Shown piece after piece: positions 21,342-29,534 of a stretch of DNA of 36,992 nt. The stretch spans positions 1 to 36,992 of the forward strand of contig NZ_LAKD02000098.1 of assembly GCF_000968685.2 (NCBI RefSeq). Reading direction: 5' to 3'. The notes beneath the pieces were generated by a model. That model was not told the DNA's origin and did not search any database. It saw nothing but the letters and a program-made list of their open reading frames with translations. This DNA is from Streptomyces antioxidans. GTDB taxonomy: Bacteria > Actinomycetota > Actinomycetes > Streptomycetales > Streptomycetaceae. The position numbers and the translations under genes are program-made. Position 1 is the stretch's first letter. Each line of letters opens with the position of its first letter.

Positions 21342-22244
21342 TCAACCCGCGTGCAGCATCAGTCCAATGCCCGCCACCATCAGTCCCGCCGCCGCGATCC
21401 TCGGACCGCCGAAACCCTCCTTGAAGAACAGCGCCCCGATCGCCGCGCCCACGATGATCGACGATTCGCGCAGCGCCGCGATCGGGGCGAGCTCGGCCCG
21501 GGTCTGGGCCCACAGGACCAGGCCGTAGGCGGCGACCGACAGCAGCCCGCCGAGCAGTCCGCGCGCCGCGACCGGCCGCAGCTGCCCAAGGAGCGCGCCG
21601 CGCCGGATCGCCAGGGCGCAGACGGGGATGGCGAAGCCCTCAAGGATCATCAGCCAGGCGATATAGGCGAGTGGGCTGCCGGAGGCCCGTACCCCCAGAC
21701 CGTCCACGACGGTGTACGCGGCGATGGACAGACCGGTGGCGATGGCGGCCGTAAGGGCGAGCCACTGCGGTGCGCCGTTCCCGCCGTTCCCCTCGCGCCC
21801 AGCGCGCTTCCCGTCGCGCTCGGTGTGCCGCGACCCCCTGATGCCCCACAGCGCCACCCCCACCAGCCCCGCCGAGGCCAGCGCGATGCCCGCCCCCTGC
21901 CAGCGGTCCGGCCGCTCGCCGACGAAGACCGCGGCGGCCACGGTCACCACCAGCGGGGCGGTGCCGCGCGCGATGGGGTACATCTGGCCGAAGTCGCCCA
22001 GGTGGAACGAGCGCATGAGCAGCAGCTGATAGACCACATGGATGGCCGCGGAGGCCAGCAGATACGGCCAGGCGTCCGCCGCGGGGAGCGGGGCGAACGG
22101 CAGCAGCGCAAGGCCACATATCGCCCCGCCGCCGCCCACCAGGGTGAAGGCGAGCAGCTGGTCCCTGATGCCGTGCGCGATCGCGTTCCAACTGGCGTGG
22201 GTGACGGCCGCGATGAGCACGGCGGCCGCGACCAGCGGGGTCAC
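21342..22244 (-). CDS. EamA-family (DMT superfamily) transporter
   Basis: The 300-residue membrane protein has about ten hydrophobic helices in two halves of five, the EamA/RhaT layout of drug/metabolite exporters. Each half ends in the typical pattern: VVTVAAAVFVGERPDRWQG in the first, where the GER motif follows helix 4, and IVGAAIGALFFKEGFGGPR in the second. A hydrophilic, Gly/Arg-rich loop (SRHTERDGKRAGREGNGGNG) joins the halves. It starts at GTG 22242-22244, overlapping the stop of the upstream ybaK-like gene (GTGA), so the two are translationally coupled. The substrate is unknown. Confidence 0.9.
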   Translation of the reverse strand: MTPLVAAAVLIAAVTHASWNAIAHGIRDQLLAFTLVGGGGAICGLALLPFAPLPAADAWPYLLASAAIHVVYQLLLMRSFHLGDFGQMYPIARGTAPLVVTVAAAVFVGERPDRWQGAGIALASAGLVGVALWGIRGSRHTERDGKRAGREGNGGNGAPQWLALTAAIATGLSIAAYTVVDGLGVRASGSPLAYIAWLMILEGFAIPVCALAIRRGALLGQLRPVAARGLLGGLLSVAAYGLVLWAQTRAELAPIAALRESSIIVGAAIGALFFKEGFGGPRIAAAGLMVAGIGLMLHAG

Positions 22245-22744
22245 GCGGACCGCTCGCGCACATCCACCAGGGTGCCCTCGGCGTGCGCGATCAGGGTCTT
22301 GGGGGCGAGCGGGAAGACGGTGTGGGGGTTGCCCGCCGCGGCCCATACGGTCTCGTGGTCCAGCAGCCGGCGGTCCGCGAGGACGCGGGTAGCGGTGCGG
22401 TGGCCGAAGGGCGGCACCCCGCCGATGGCGTAGCCGGTGGTCTCCCGGACCAGCGCCGCGTCCGCCCGGCGGACCCTCCCGGCGCCCAGTTCATGCCGCA
22501 CGAGCTCGACGTCGACCCGTGACGCCCCGTCCATCAGCACCACCACCGGCTGTCCGTCCGCCTCGAAGACCAGCGACTTGACGATCTGGCTCAGCTCACA
22601 GCCGATCGCCGCTGCGGCCTCGGCGGCGGTACGGGTGGCGTCGGGGAAGCGGCGCACCTCGACGTCCAGGCCGAGCTCGCGCAGGGCGTCGGCGAAGCGG
22701 GGGTGGGCGGCGGTGGCGGCGGTGTCAGGGGTGGGGTCGACCAT
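22241..22744 (-). CDS. YbaK/ProX-type aminoacyl-tRNA deacylase-like protein
   Basis: The 167-residue protein is a YbaK/EbsC-fold enzyme, the family that hydrolyses mischarged Cys-tRNA(Pro) or Ala-tRNA(Pro). Family features are the lysine strand QIVKSLVFEADGQPVVVLM, the GYAIGGVPPFGH loop forming the substrate pocket, and the final IAHAEGTLVDV strand. Length is typical. It starts at ATG 22742-22744. It is the first gene of a two-gene unit with the EamA transporter, a pairing whose purpose is not obvious. Confidence 0.9.
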   Translation of the reverse strand: MVDPTPDTAATAAHPRFADALRELGLDVEVRRFPDATRTAAEAAAAIGCELSQIVKSLVFEADGQPVVVLMDGASRVDVELVRHELGAGRVRRADAALVRETTGYAIGGVPPFGHRTATRVLADRRLLDHETVWAAAGNPHTVFPLAPKTLIAHAEGTLVDVRERSA

Positions 22745-22868
22745 GGGACGACGCTATCGACGCCCCGTGCCCCCCGCCATGACTTTTCCCGGCGCCTGCG
22801 GTCATGTCCCGGCCGTCCGCGCTCGGCTCGCCGAACGGCCAGCTGACCGGAATCCGGCCGCACGCGAA

Positions 22869-22905
22869 GGAGCCGGGCGGGCGCGGTGAGCGCCCGCCCG
22901 GCTCC
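22869..22905 (-). terminator. Terminator of the penicillin-binding protein gene
   Basis: A perfect 16-bp stem, GGAGCCGGGCGGGCGC (22869-22884) with its complement (22890-22905), has a GGTGA loop. It lies 30 bp beyond the PBP stop codon in the direction of minus-strand transcription. There is no T tract, but the stem is very stable. Confidence 0.85.
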
Positions 22906-22934
22906 CCCGCCGTCACGCCGGTGGAAGCGGCGGC

Positions 22935-24578
22935 TCAGCCGCCGGCGCGCAGCAGCGCCGCCACGATCGGGCCTGCCGTATCGCCGCCGTGGCCGCCCTC
23001 GGGGACCACACCGGCGGCCGCGACATCGTCGCGGTACGCGCTGAACCAGCCGTTCGGCTTCTCCTGGTTGTCCACCTCGGCCGAGCCGGTCTTGGCGCCG
23101 AAGTCACCGCTCATCCCGGCCATCGCCTCGGCGGCGGTGCCCGAGGTGGCCGTGAGCTTCATCAGCTTCTTCAGCTGGTCATGGGTGCTGGACTTCATCG
23201 TCCTGCTCGCCTTGGCCAGCTTCCGGTCGTCCAGCGACGGCGCGACCAGATACGGCTGGTGGAAGCTGCCGGTGGAGGCGGTGGCGGCGACCGACGCCAT
23301 GTTGAGCGGGTTCATCCGCACCCCGCCCTGACCGATCAGCGAGGCGGCCTTGGAGGCCGCGGACTGCACCGGCACCGCGCCGTCGAAGGTGGGCACGCCG
23401 GTCTGCCAGTTGAGCCCGATGCCGAAGACGTCCCGGGCCTCCTTGCTCAGATCGTCGTCCTTCAGCTTCCCCGCCTGGCTGATGAAGGCCGTGTTGCAGG
23501 AGCGGGCGAAGCTCTGCTCGAAGGTGCCGTTCTTGATCTCGAACTTCTTGTCGTTGTGGAACTTCCAGCCGCCGTACGAGAAGTACTTCGGACACGGATG
23601 CGGCTTGCCGTACGCCGCCAGACCCTTGTCCATCAGCGTCGTGGAGGTGATGATCTTCATCGTCGAGCCGGGTGCGTACGAGCCCTGGAACGCGGTGTTG
23701 AAGCCGCTCGCGGGGGAGTTGGCCAGCGCGAGGATCTCACCGGTGCTGGGCTTGACCGCCACCACCGACGCCTTGGTGCTCTTGCTCACCTGCTGCTCGG
23801 CGGTGCGCTGCAGCGATGCGTCGATCGTGGTGCGGAGCGTGCCCGGGGTGCCCTTGGAGAGCACCTTAAGGGTCTTGTCGGGGGACTTGGAGCCCTTGGC
23901 GCGCTGGATCCAGGTCTCCACGCCCGCCTGGCCGCCCGCCTTCTTGCCGTACCGCTCGCGCAGCGCGGCCAGGACGGTCTTGAGGGTCGGGTGGTCGGCG
24001 GCGGTGAGCTCCTTACCGTCGCGGTCCACCGCCTTGATCGGCGGCGCCTCGGACGCGCCGGTCTTGAGCGTGTCGCCCTTGGCGAGGTCGGGGTGCACCA
24101 CGGAGGGCTGCCAGTCGACGACCGGCTTGCCGGTCTTGGTGTCGCGGGTCACGGTCAGCGAGGATTCATACGTCCAGGGGACGCTCCCGCCGCCCGACGA
24201 GAGCTGGGCGTTGACCGAGAACGGCACCTTGGCGCCGCTCGCCTGCCCCGCCTCCAGCGCGACCTTGGCCACCTTGGCCTTGGTGCGGTAGGCGCTCAGC
24301 GCCGTGGTGGCCGCTTCGCTGTCGTCCGTAAGGCCGGCGGCCTCGGACGTCTCGCCCGCCGACCAGGCCGCCAGGAACGCGTGGGCGGTGGTCTTGACCT
24401 CGGCCGCGCTGGGCGGGCCGGTCTTCACGTGCTTCAGGGACGGCTTGTCGTCACCCGAGCTGGCGCCCGCAGCGTCCTTCGAGTTCGATGAATCGTCCTG
24501 GCCGCTGCCGCAACCCGCGACACCGACCATGGCGGCGAACACCGCACAGGCGATCGCGGCTCTCGCGCCACTCCGCAT
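22935..24578 (-). CDS. Penicillin-binding protein, class B-like transpeptidase lipoprotein
   Basis: The 547-residue protein starts with a signal peptide and lipobox VAGC (Cys23), so it should be tethered to the outer face of the membrane. A Ser/Ala/Asp-rich linker leads to an NTF2-like MecA_N domain (about residues 50-160), a PBP dimer-type linker domain, and the transpeptidase domain. The catalytic motifs are complete: STMK (Ser305, Lys308), SCN (360-362) and KTG (496-498). It cross-links peptidoglycan stems and is a beta-lactam target. I chose ATG 24576-24578 because GGGGG lies 7 nt upstream and it gives a standard lipoprotein signal. Pmt lies upstream on the same strand, with a terminator between. 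The PBP2a-like layout is common in Streptomyces lipoprotein PBPs. Confidence 0.93.
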   Translation of the reverse strand: MRSGARAAIACAVFAAMVGVAGCGSGQDDSSNSKDAAGASSGDDKPSLKHVKTGPPSAAEVKTTAHAFLAAWSAGETSEAAGLTDDSEAATTALSAYRTKAKVAKVALEAGQASGAKVPFSVNAQLSSGGGSVPWTYESSLTVTRDTKTGKPVVDWQPSVVHPDLAKGDTLKTGASEAPPIKAVDRDGKELTAADHPTLKTVLAALRERYGKKAGGQAGVETWIQRAKGSKSPDKTLKVLSKGTPGTLRTTIDASLQRTAEQQVSKSTKASVVAVKPSTGEILALANSPASGFNTAFQGSYAPGSTMKIITSTTLMDKGLAAYGKPHPCPKYFSYGGWKFHNDKKFEIKNGTFEQSFARSCNTAFISQAGKLKDDDLSKEARDVFGIGLNWQTGVPTFDGAVPVQSAASKAASLIGQGGVRMNPLNMASVAATASTGSFHQPYLVAPSLDDRKLAKASRTMKSSTHDQLKKLMKLTATSGTAAEAMAGMSGDFGAKTGSAEVDNQEKPNGWFSAYRDDVAAAGVVPEGGHGGDTAGPIVAALLRAGG

Positions 24579-24660
24579 TTCAGAACCCCCACACTGTGTT
24601 CTCGGTTCCCCCATCAGTCGATGGGAGTCGCGGTGCCCGGCACTCTACCGGCACCACGCG

Positions 24661-24697
24661 AAAGCCCCCGCGCCCTCACCTTAGGGGGCGCGGGGGC
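24661..24697 (-). terminator. Terminator of the protein O-mannosyltransferase gene
   Basis: GCCCCCGCGCCC (24664-24675) pairs with GGGCGCGGGGGC (24686-24697) in a 12-bp stem. On the minus strand the stem is followed by a short T run (complement of AAA at 24661-24663). It lies about 40 bp beyond the pmt stop. Confidence 0.85.
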
Positions 24698-24737
24698 CAT
24701 GGCCGTATCCATACGGTGGACCCGGGTTGAGCGGGGG

Positions 24738-26519
24738 TCAGATCCAGGTGTCGAGCCACATCCGGGCGCGCCAGTCGTCCATCGGCATCGTCTGGCCCGT
24801 GTACAGCGGGAAGAAGTAGATGAAGTTCCAGATGATCAGCAGGACGAGCGCGCCCGAGCCGACCGCGCCGATCACCCGGCGGGTCTCGCTGGCACCCGGT
24901 GGCCCCAGGAGCGCGCCGATCATCATCGCCACCCCGAGGCACAGGAAGGGCACGAAGACGACGGCGTAGAAGGAGAAGATCGTCCGGTCCTGGTAGAGGA
25001 ACCACGGCAGATAGCCCGCGGCGATCCCGCACAGGATCGCGCCCGCCCGCCAGTCGCGCCGCAGCGCCCAGCGGAACAGCAGGTACAGCAGTGCGAAACA
25101 GCCCGTCCACCACAGCAGCGGGGTGCCGAGGGCCAGCACCTCTCGGGCGCACTTCTCGGCGGCGTCCTCGGGGCAGCCCTCCTGACCGGCCCGCGGGGAC
25201 TCGTAGAAGTACGAGACCGGACGGGACTGGACCAGCCAGCTCCACGGGTTGGACTGGTAGACGTGCGGCGAGTGGAGGTTGACGTGGAACTCGTAGACCT
25301 CGGACTCGTAGTGCCACAGGCTGCGCAGCGGGTTGAGCAGCCAGTCGAAGGTGCCGTCGGTGCCGTGGCCGCCGCCGTCCGGCTTGGGGGATTCTGACCA
25401 GTGGCGGAAGTAGCCGCTGTGCTGCCAGCCGCGGACCTTGTCGTGGGTGCCGCTCGTGGTGAACCAGCCCGTCCAGGAGGCCATGTACGTGAGGATCGCC
25501 ACGGGCACCAGTGAGAGGAACGCCCAGCCCAGATCGCGCCGCAGCACCGCCAGGCGGGGGCGGAGGGCGCCCGCGGTGCGGCGGCTGCCCACGTCCCACA
25601 GGACGGTCATCAGGCCGAAGGCCGCCAGCACGTAAAGACCGTTCCACTTGGTGCCGATGGCCAGGCCCAGCAGCACCCCGGCCGCGATCCGCCACGGCCG
25701 TGCGCCCAGCTTCAGGCGCCGGGCGACCGCCGGGTCCGGCCGGGCCGCGCCGTCCTCGTCGATCGGCAGCGCCGCCGCGAGCCTGGCGCGCGCCCGGTCC
25801 CGGTCGACGAGCAGACATCCGAAGGCGGCCAGCACGAAGAACATCACGACCAGGTCGAGCAGCGCGGTGCGGCTCATCACGTAGTGCAGCCCGTCCACGG
25901 CCATCAGCGCGCCCGCGAGGCAGCCGAGGAACGTCGACCGGAACAGCCGCCGCCCGATCCGGCACAGCATCAGCACCGAGAGGGTGCCGAGCACCGCGAT
26001 CATGAACCGCCAGCCGAACGGATGCAGCCCGAAGAGCTGCTCACCGAGCCCGATGACCCACTTGCCCACCGGCGGGTGCACCACATACGAGGCCGCGTCG
26101 CCGAGCGGGATGTGCTGCGGGGTGTCGAGAATCCGGTCGTTGGCGGCTTTCGGCCAGGTGCCCTCGTAGCCGTACTTCCAGATCGACCAGGCGTCCTTGG
26201 CGTAGTACGTCTCGTCGAATATGACGTTGTTCGGGCTGCCCAGACGCCAGAAGCGGGTCACCCCGGCGCACAGCGCGACCAGCAGCGGCCCGGCCCAGCC
26301 GCTCCAGCGGGCGATTCTGGCCGCCGCCGAGGGGGACGCGCCGAGGATCTCCCAGAGCCGGGTGCCCGGCTCCGCGTACGGCGGGACCAGCCGCTCCCGT
26401 ACGCCGGGCCTGGACTGGCCCGCGTATCCGAAACGGCGCAGCCTGCGCTGCCAGGCCGGCGGCTGCTGGCCGGTGGCCTTGCCCGACTGGGCGTCGTGGG
26501 TCGCGGTGTCACTGCTCAC
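24738..26519 (-). CDS. pmt: Dolichyl(polyprenyl)-phosphate-mannose protein mannosyltransferase (GT39)
   Basis: The 593-residue membrane enzyme transfers mannose from polyprenyl-phosphate-mannose to Ser/Thr of exported proteins and lipoproteins. After a cytoplasmic N-terminus there are about 11 hydrophobic segments. The essential acidic pair of GT39 enzymes is Asp102-Glu103 in VIFDETYYAKDAW, in the first extracytoplasmic loop, and the conserved HPPVGKW motif follows. A large extracytoplasmic loop with Trp-rich motifs (SNPWSWLVQSRPVSYFY) is also typical. The start is GTG 26517-26519. Pmt is SCO3154 in S. coelicolor, where mutants lose phage phiC31 sensitivity and become hypersensitive to cell-wall antibiotics. 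It is divergent from rsmI. Confidence 0.95.
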   Translation of the reverse strand: MSSDTATHDAQSGKATGQQPPAWQRRLRRFGYAGQSRPGVRERLVPPYAEPGTRLWEILGASPSAAARIARWSGWAGPLLVALCAGVTRFWRLGSPNNVIFDETYYAKDAWSIWKYGYEGTWPKAANDRILDTPQHIPLGDAASYVVHPPVGKWVIGLGEQLFGLHPFGWRFMIAVLGTLSVLMLCRIGRRLFRSTFLGCLAGALMAVDGLHYVMSRTALLDLVVMFFVLAAFGCLLVDRDRARARLAAALPIDEDGAARPDPAVARRLKLGARPWRIAAGVLLGLAIGTKWNGLYVLAAFGLMTVLWDVGSRRTAGALRPRLAVLRRDLGWAFLSLVPVAILTYMASWTGWFTTSGTHDKVRGWQHSGYFRHWSESPKPDGGGHGTDGTFDWLLNPLRSLWHYESEVYEFHVNLHSPHVYQSNPWSWLVQSRPVSYFYESPRAGQEGCPEDAAEKCAREVLALGTPLLWWTGCFALLYLLFRWALRRDWRAGAILCGIAAGYLPWFLYQDRTIFSFYAVVFVPFLCLGVAMMIGALLGPPGASETRRVIGAVGSGALVLLIIWNFIYFFPLYTGQTMPMDDWRARMWLDTWI

Positions 26520-26600
26520 CGGCCCATCGTAGGGAAGGGGTCTGTGAGTGTGGCGGGGAAAGGGGGCGAACGGGGATTCGTGGCAGGGGCGGTCGCCTCG

Positions 26601-26690
26601 GGGGCCGGGCCCGCGGCCGGTCCCGGCCGGGCACGCGGCCGGGCTTGGGGCCGTCTCGGGGCCGTCCCGGGGCCGGGCCCGCGGCCGGTC
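26601..26690 (+). repeat. 22-bp direct repeat in the pmt/rsmI gap
   Basis: A 22-bp sequence beginning GGGGCCGGGCCCGCGG occurs at 26601-26622 and 26669-26690. The DNA between is also extremely rich in GGCCGG and GGCCGTC units. The gap of 207 bp should hold both divergent promoters, but I see no clear -10 or -35 in it. Confidence 0.85.
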
Positions 26691-26726
26691 GCGGGAGGCG
26701 TTGGGCCCGGCTGCGAGGATGGGGGC

Positions 26727-27623
26727 GTGACTGGAACGCTCGTACTGGCAGGGACCCCCATCGGCGACACGGCGGACGCGCCCCCGAGGCTGGCCGCCGA
26801 GCTCATGGCCGCCGATGTGATCGCCGCCGAGGACACCCGGCGGCTGCGCCGCCTCACCCAGGCCCTGGACGTACGCCCGTCCGCCCGGGTGGTGTCCTAC
26901 TTCGAGGGCAACGAGTCGGCCCGCACGCCCGAGCTGGTCGAGTCGCTGGCCGGGGGTGCCCGGGTGCTCCTGGTCACCGACGCGGGCATGCCGTCGGTCT
27001 CCGACCCCGGCTACCGGCTGGTGGCCGCCGCCGTGGAGCGCGGGATCACCGTCACCGCCGTGCCCGGCCCGTCCGCGGTGCTCACCGCGCTGGCCGTGTC
27101 CGGGCTGCCGGTGGACCGCTTCTGTTTCGAGGGGTTCCCGCCGCGCAAGGCGGGGGAGCGGCTGACGCGGCTGCGCGAGGTCGCCGACGAGCGCCGCACC
27201 CTGGTCTGGTTCGAGGCGCCGCACCGGCTGGACGACACGCTCGCGGCCATGGCCGAGGTGTTCGGCCCGGACCGCCGCGCCGCGGTGTGCCGGGAGCTGA
27301 CCAAGACGTACGAGGAGGTGCGGCGCGGCCCGCTGGCCGAGCTGGCCGTCTGGGCGGCGGAGGGCGTGCGCGGCGAGATCACCATCGTGGTCGAGGGCGC
27401 CCCCGCGCCCGGCCCCGAGGAGGCGGGCCCCGCGGAGCTGGCCCGCCGGGTCGCGGTGCGCGAGGAGGCCGGTGAGCGCCGTAAGGAGGCCATCGCGGCG
27501 GTGGCGCAGGAGGCGGGGGTGCCCAAACGGCAGGTTTTCGACGCGGTCGTGGCGGCGAAGAACGCGGTCGTCGCGGCGGAGAACGCGGCGGGAAGCGCGC
27601 CACGCGAAGGTAAAGCTCCGTAG
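26727..27623 (+). CDS. rsmI: 16S rRNA (cytidine1402-2'-O)-methyltransferase
   Basis: The 298-residue protein is RsmI, a tetrapyrrole-methylase-fold enzyme that methylates the ribose of C1402 in the 16S decoding centre using SAM. Visible family motifs are the opening strand TLVLAGTPIGD, the AAEDTRRLRRL helix, TDAGMPSVSDPGYRLV, VPGPSAVLTALAVSGLP and FEGFPPRKAGER. Length is normal. It starts at GTG 26727 with GAGGAT upstream. The C-terminal 25 residues are Ala-rich with a repeated AAKNAVVAAENA segment, and the stop codon lies in an imperfect repeat (27604-27638). It opens the plus-strand run of housekeeping genes that ends with the ABC-F gene. Confidence 0.94.
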   Translation: MTGTLVLAGTPIGDTADAPPRLAAELMAADVIAAEDTRRLRRLTQALDVRPSARVVSYFEGNESARTPELVESLAGGARVLLVTDAGMPSVSDPGYRLVAAAVERGITVTAVPGPSAVLTALAVSGLPVDRFCFEGFPPRKAGERLTRLREVADERRTLVWFEAPHRLDDTLAAMAEVFGPDRRAAVCRELTKTYEEVRRGPLAELAVWAAEGVRGEITIVVEGAPAPGPEEAGPAELARRVAVREEAGERRKEAIAAVAQEAGVPKRQVFDAVVAAKNAVVAAENAAGSAPREGKAP

Positions 27624-27638
27624 CGAAAGGCAAAGCTC
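27604..27638 (+). repeat. Imperfect direct repeat at the rsmI stop codon
   Basis: GCGAAGGTAAAGCTC (27604-27618) recurs as GCGAAAGGCAAAGCTC (27623-27638). The TAG stop at 27621-27623 lies at the junction, so the second copy is untranslated. Confidence 0.7.
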
Positions 27639-27781
27639 AGGTTAGTAGCCGGGCAGTTGCTCGCCAGTTTCTCCATGGCCGTTGCCAAATCTCGCTCAAG
27701 GAGAGGGAAGGGCCCGTGCGGTGGCGCCGGGAAAGGCGTCCACTGGTTGTGGAAGACCCGGGGTGATCCCATACCGGAAGA

Positions 27782-27799
27782 CTTGTCCTATGTGACAAG
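27782..27799 (+). promoter_or_regulatory. Small inverted repeat before the zinc-ribbon gene
   Basis: CTTGTC (27782-27787) and GACAAG (27794-27799) pair around CTATGT and abut the GAGGAG ribosome binding site of the next gene. It could be an operator or a leader hairpin that tunes translation. Confidence 0.35.
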
Positions 27800-27809
27800 A
27801 GGAGCTGCC

Positions 27810-28322
27810 ATGAGCGATATTGCGGGAACCTCGAGCGGTGCTCATCCGATAGCCGCCCACGTCCCCTCCGGTCAGTCGGGCGAGGTGGCCCACGAGGCGT
27901 ACGCCTTCGCCTGCATGAAGTGCGGGCACGGCTGGGAGCGGTCGTACGACATCGAACACCACGTGGACGGCGAGGGCCGCGCCTTCGTCGTCTACTTCAC
28001 CGGCGGACGGCGCGTTCCGTCCCCGCTGACGAGCCCCGACTGCGTCAACTGCGGTGCGCATCTGGTGCGGATCATGCGCTCGGGCCAGGTCTCCTCCGTC
28101 TTGGAGAGTGCGCGGCGCGGGAGGCCGCACACCACCCGGGACCGGGCGGACGGCACCGGCCGGGACCGGGACGACGGCACCGGCGCGCCGGACACCGGGG
28201 CGGACCCGGCGCCGGACGCCGCGCCGGACCGCGCACCGGAAAACGGAGGCCCCGCGCGGCGCCGTGGGCACCATTGGCACCTTCCGAATCTGCTGCATCC
28301 CTTTCAGCACCACCGCGACTGA
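27810..28322 (+). CDS. Conserved-type zinc-ribbon protein, unknown function
   Basis: The 170-residue protein contains two CxxC knuckles, CMKCGHGW and CVNCGAH, about 47 residues apart (near residues 35 and 80), the arrangement of a zinc ribbon. Between them is a small beta-rich domain (YDIEHHVDGEGRAFVVYFTG). The last 70 residues are disordered, Asp/Arg/Pro-rich, and end in a His-rich segment (HHWHLPNLLHPFQHHRD). The start ATG 27810 has GAGGAG 5-6 nt upstream; the longer open frame back to 27657 is not supported. It lies between rsmI and tatD. The His-rich tail could also bind metal. I cannot assign a function. Confidence 0.8.
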   Translation: MSDIAGTSSGAHPIAAHVPSGQSGEVAHEAYAFACMKCGHGWERSYDIEHHVDGEGRAFVVYFTGGRRVPSPLTSPDCVNCGAHLVRIMRSGQVSSVLESARRGRPHTTRDRADGTGRDRDDGTGAPDTGADPAPDAAPDRAPENGGPARRRGHHWHLPNLLHPFQHHRD

Positions 28323-28347
28323 GTACGATCCGGTTCGTATGAGCTGT

Positions 28348-28385
28348 TTCACCTGAGCCAGCTCTGGAGCGGGTTCACCTGAGCC
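28348..28385 (+). repeat. 12-bp direct repeat in the gap before tatD
   Basis: TTCACCTGAGCC occurs at 28348-28359 and 28374-28385, followed by GAGCCC repeats. Its 26-bp period is not obviously linked to a promoter. Confidence 0.8.
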
Positions 28386-28422
28386 GAGCCCGAGCCCGAG
28401 CCAACTGAGCGGCCGGACGCGA

Positions 28423-28453
28423 TTCACCGCACATTCACCGGGATTCATAGAAT
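28423..28453 (+). promoter_or_regulatory. Putative promoter giving a leaderless tatD transcript
   Basis: TTCACC (28423-28428), a 19-bp spacer and TAGAAT (28448-28453) resemble a vegetative promoter. The -10 ends 7 nt before the tatD ATG at 28461, so transcription would start at or next to the start codon. The absence of any Shine-Dalgarno before this ATG agrees with that. Confidence 0.5.
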
Positions 28454-28460
28454 CGCACCC

Positions 28461-29378
28461 ATGGCGAAAACAGCATCGACCCCCGGCGGCAGTGGCAAGG
28501 CGAGCGGCGCGCAAAAGGAAAAGGACGCGCCCCCGCCGCCGGAACCCCTGCGGGTCCCGGTCGCCGATTCCCACACCCACCTGGACATGCAGTCGGGCAC
28601 CGTCGAGGAGGCACTGGCCAAGGCCGCCTCGGTCGGCGTGACGACCGTCGTCCAGGTGGGCTGCGACCTCGCCGGGTCCCGGTGGGCGGCCGAGACCGCG
28701 GCGGCCCACGAGAGCGTCTGGGCCACCGTGGCCCTGCACCCCAACGAGGCGCCGCGCATCGTCCTCGGCGACCCCGACGGCTGGTCCCGGCAGGGGGCCA
28801 GGGCGCCCGGCGGCGACGCGGCCCTGGACGCGGCGATCGACGAGATAGCGGCCCTCGCCGCGCTGCCCCAGGTGCGGGGCGTGGGCGAGACCGGCCTGGA
28901 CCGCTTCCGCACCGGCCCGGAGGGCATGGCCGCCCAGGAGCGCTCGTTCCGCCGCCACATCGCCATCGCCAAGGAGCACGACAAGGCGCTGGTCATCCAC
29001 GACCGCGACGCCCACGACGACGTCCTGCGGGTGCTCGCCGAAGAGGGCGCGCCCGGGACCGTCGTCTTCCACTGCTACTCCGGTGACGCGGCCATGGCGA
29101 AGATCTGCGCGGAGCGCGGCTACTACATGTCGTTCGCGGGCAACGTCACCTTCAAGAACGCCCAGCCGCTGCGTGACGCCCTCGCCGTCGCCCCGCTCGA
29201 CCTCGTCCTCGTCGAGACCGACGCGCCGTTCCTGACCCCCGCCCCCTACCGCGGACGGCCCAACGCTCCGTATCTGATTCCGCTCACCCTGCGGGCCATG
29301 GCCGAGGTCAAGGGTGTTCCCGAGGACACCCTGGCGACCGCCACAGCGGCCAATACGGCGCGCGTCTTCGGCTATTGA
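28461..29378 (+). CDS. tatD: TatD-family metal-dependent DNase
   Basis: The 305-residue protein is a TatD-type hydrolase of the amidohydrolase superfamily (3'-5' DNA exonuclease and D-aminoacyl-tRNA deacylase activities are known in the family). The metal ligands are seen as HxH at His38/His40 (DSHTHLD), Glu in GVGETGLD, His in LVIHDRDAHDD, His in VVFHCYSG and Asp in LVETDAPFLTP. An unusual N-terminal extension of about 30 residues (Lys/Gly/Pro-rich) precedes the barrel. It starts at ATG 28461, probably leaderless. It is followed by rpfB after 156 bp with its own promoter. Confidence 0.94.
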   Translation: MAKTASTPGGSGKASGAQKEKDAPPPPEPLRVPVADSHTHLDMQSGTVEEALAKAASVGVTTVVQVGCDLAGSRWAAETAAAHESVWATVALHPNEAPRIVLGDPDGWSRQGARAPGGDAALDAAIDEIAALAALPQVRGVGETGLDRFRTGPEGMAAQERSFRRHIAIAKEHDKALVIHDRDAHDDVLRVLAEEGAPGTVVFHCYSGDAAMAKICAERGYYMSFAGNVTFKNAQPLRDALAVAPLDLVLVETDAPFLTPAPYRGRPNAPYLIPLTLRAMAEVKGVPEDTLATATAANTARVFGY

Positions 29379-29451
29379 GGGAAGGCGGCGAAGGCTGTTG
29401 AGGGGAGGTAGCGATCCGAGACGGGTGATCACACTGCGTGATGATCTTCCT

Positions 29452-29480
29452 TTGGAGAGTCACCCCGACTCCGCTACAGT
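29452..29480 (+). promoter_or_regulatory. Promoter of rpfB
   Basis: TTGGAG (29452-29457) and TACAGT (29475-29480), separated by exactly 17 bp, closely match the vegetative sigma consensus (TTGACA and TATAAT). The start would be near 29487, giving a leader of about 48 nt with GGAG before the GTG. I see no room for a c-di-AMP (ydaO-type) riboswitch, which controls some rpf genes. Confidence 0.7.
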
Positions 29481-29534
29481 CCCGGTCCCAACGCCCTGAC
29501 CAGTGGACTTGTGGAGTGTTACCGGAGTGTTGTC

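Noticed and set aside
22745..22934. Small gene between the ybaK-like gene and the PBP gene
   Set aside because: No frame has a ribosome binding site with plausible protein composition; the stretch is mostly the PBP terminator.
26520..27224. Minus-strand extension upstream of the pmt start
   Set aside because: It overlaps rsmI on the opposite strand and passes through GGCCGG repeats; the GTG at 26519 gives the normal Pmt N-terminus.
29379..29534. c-di-AMP (ydaO-type) riboswitch upstream of rpfB
   Set aside because: The predicted leader after the promoter is only about 48 nt, too short for that riboswitch.
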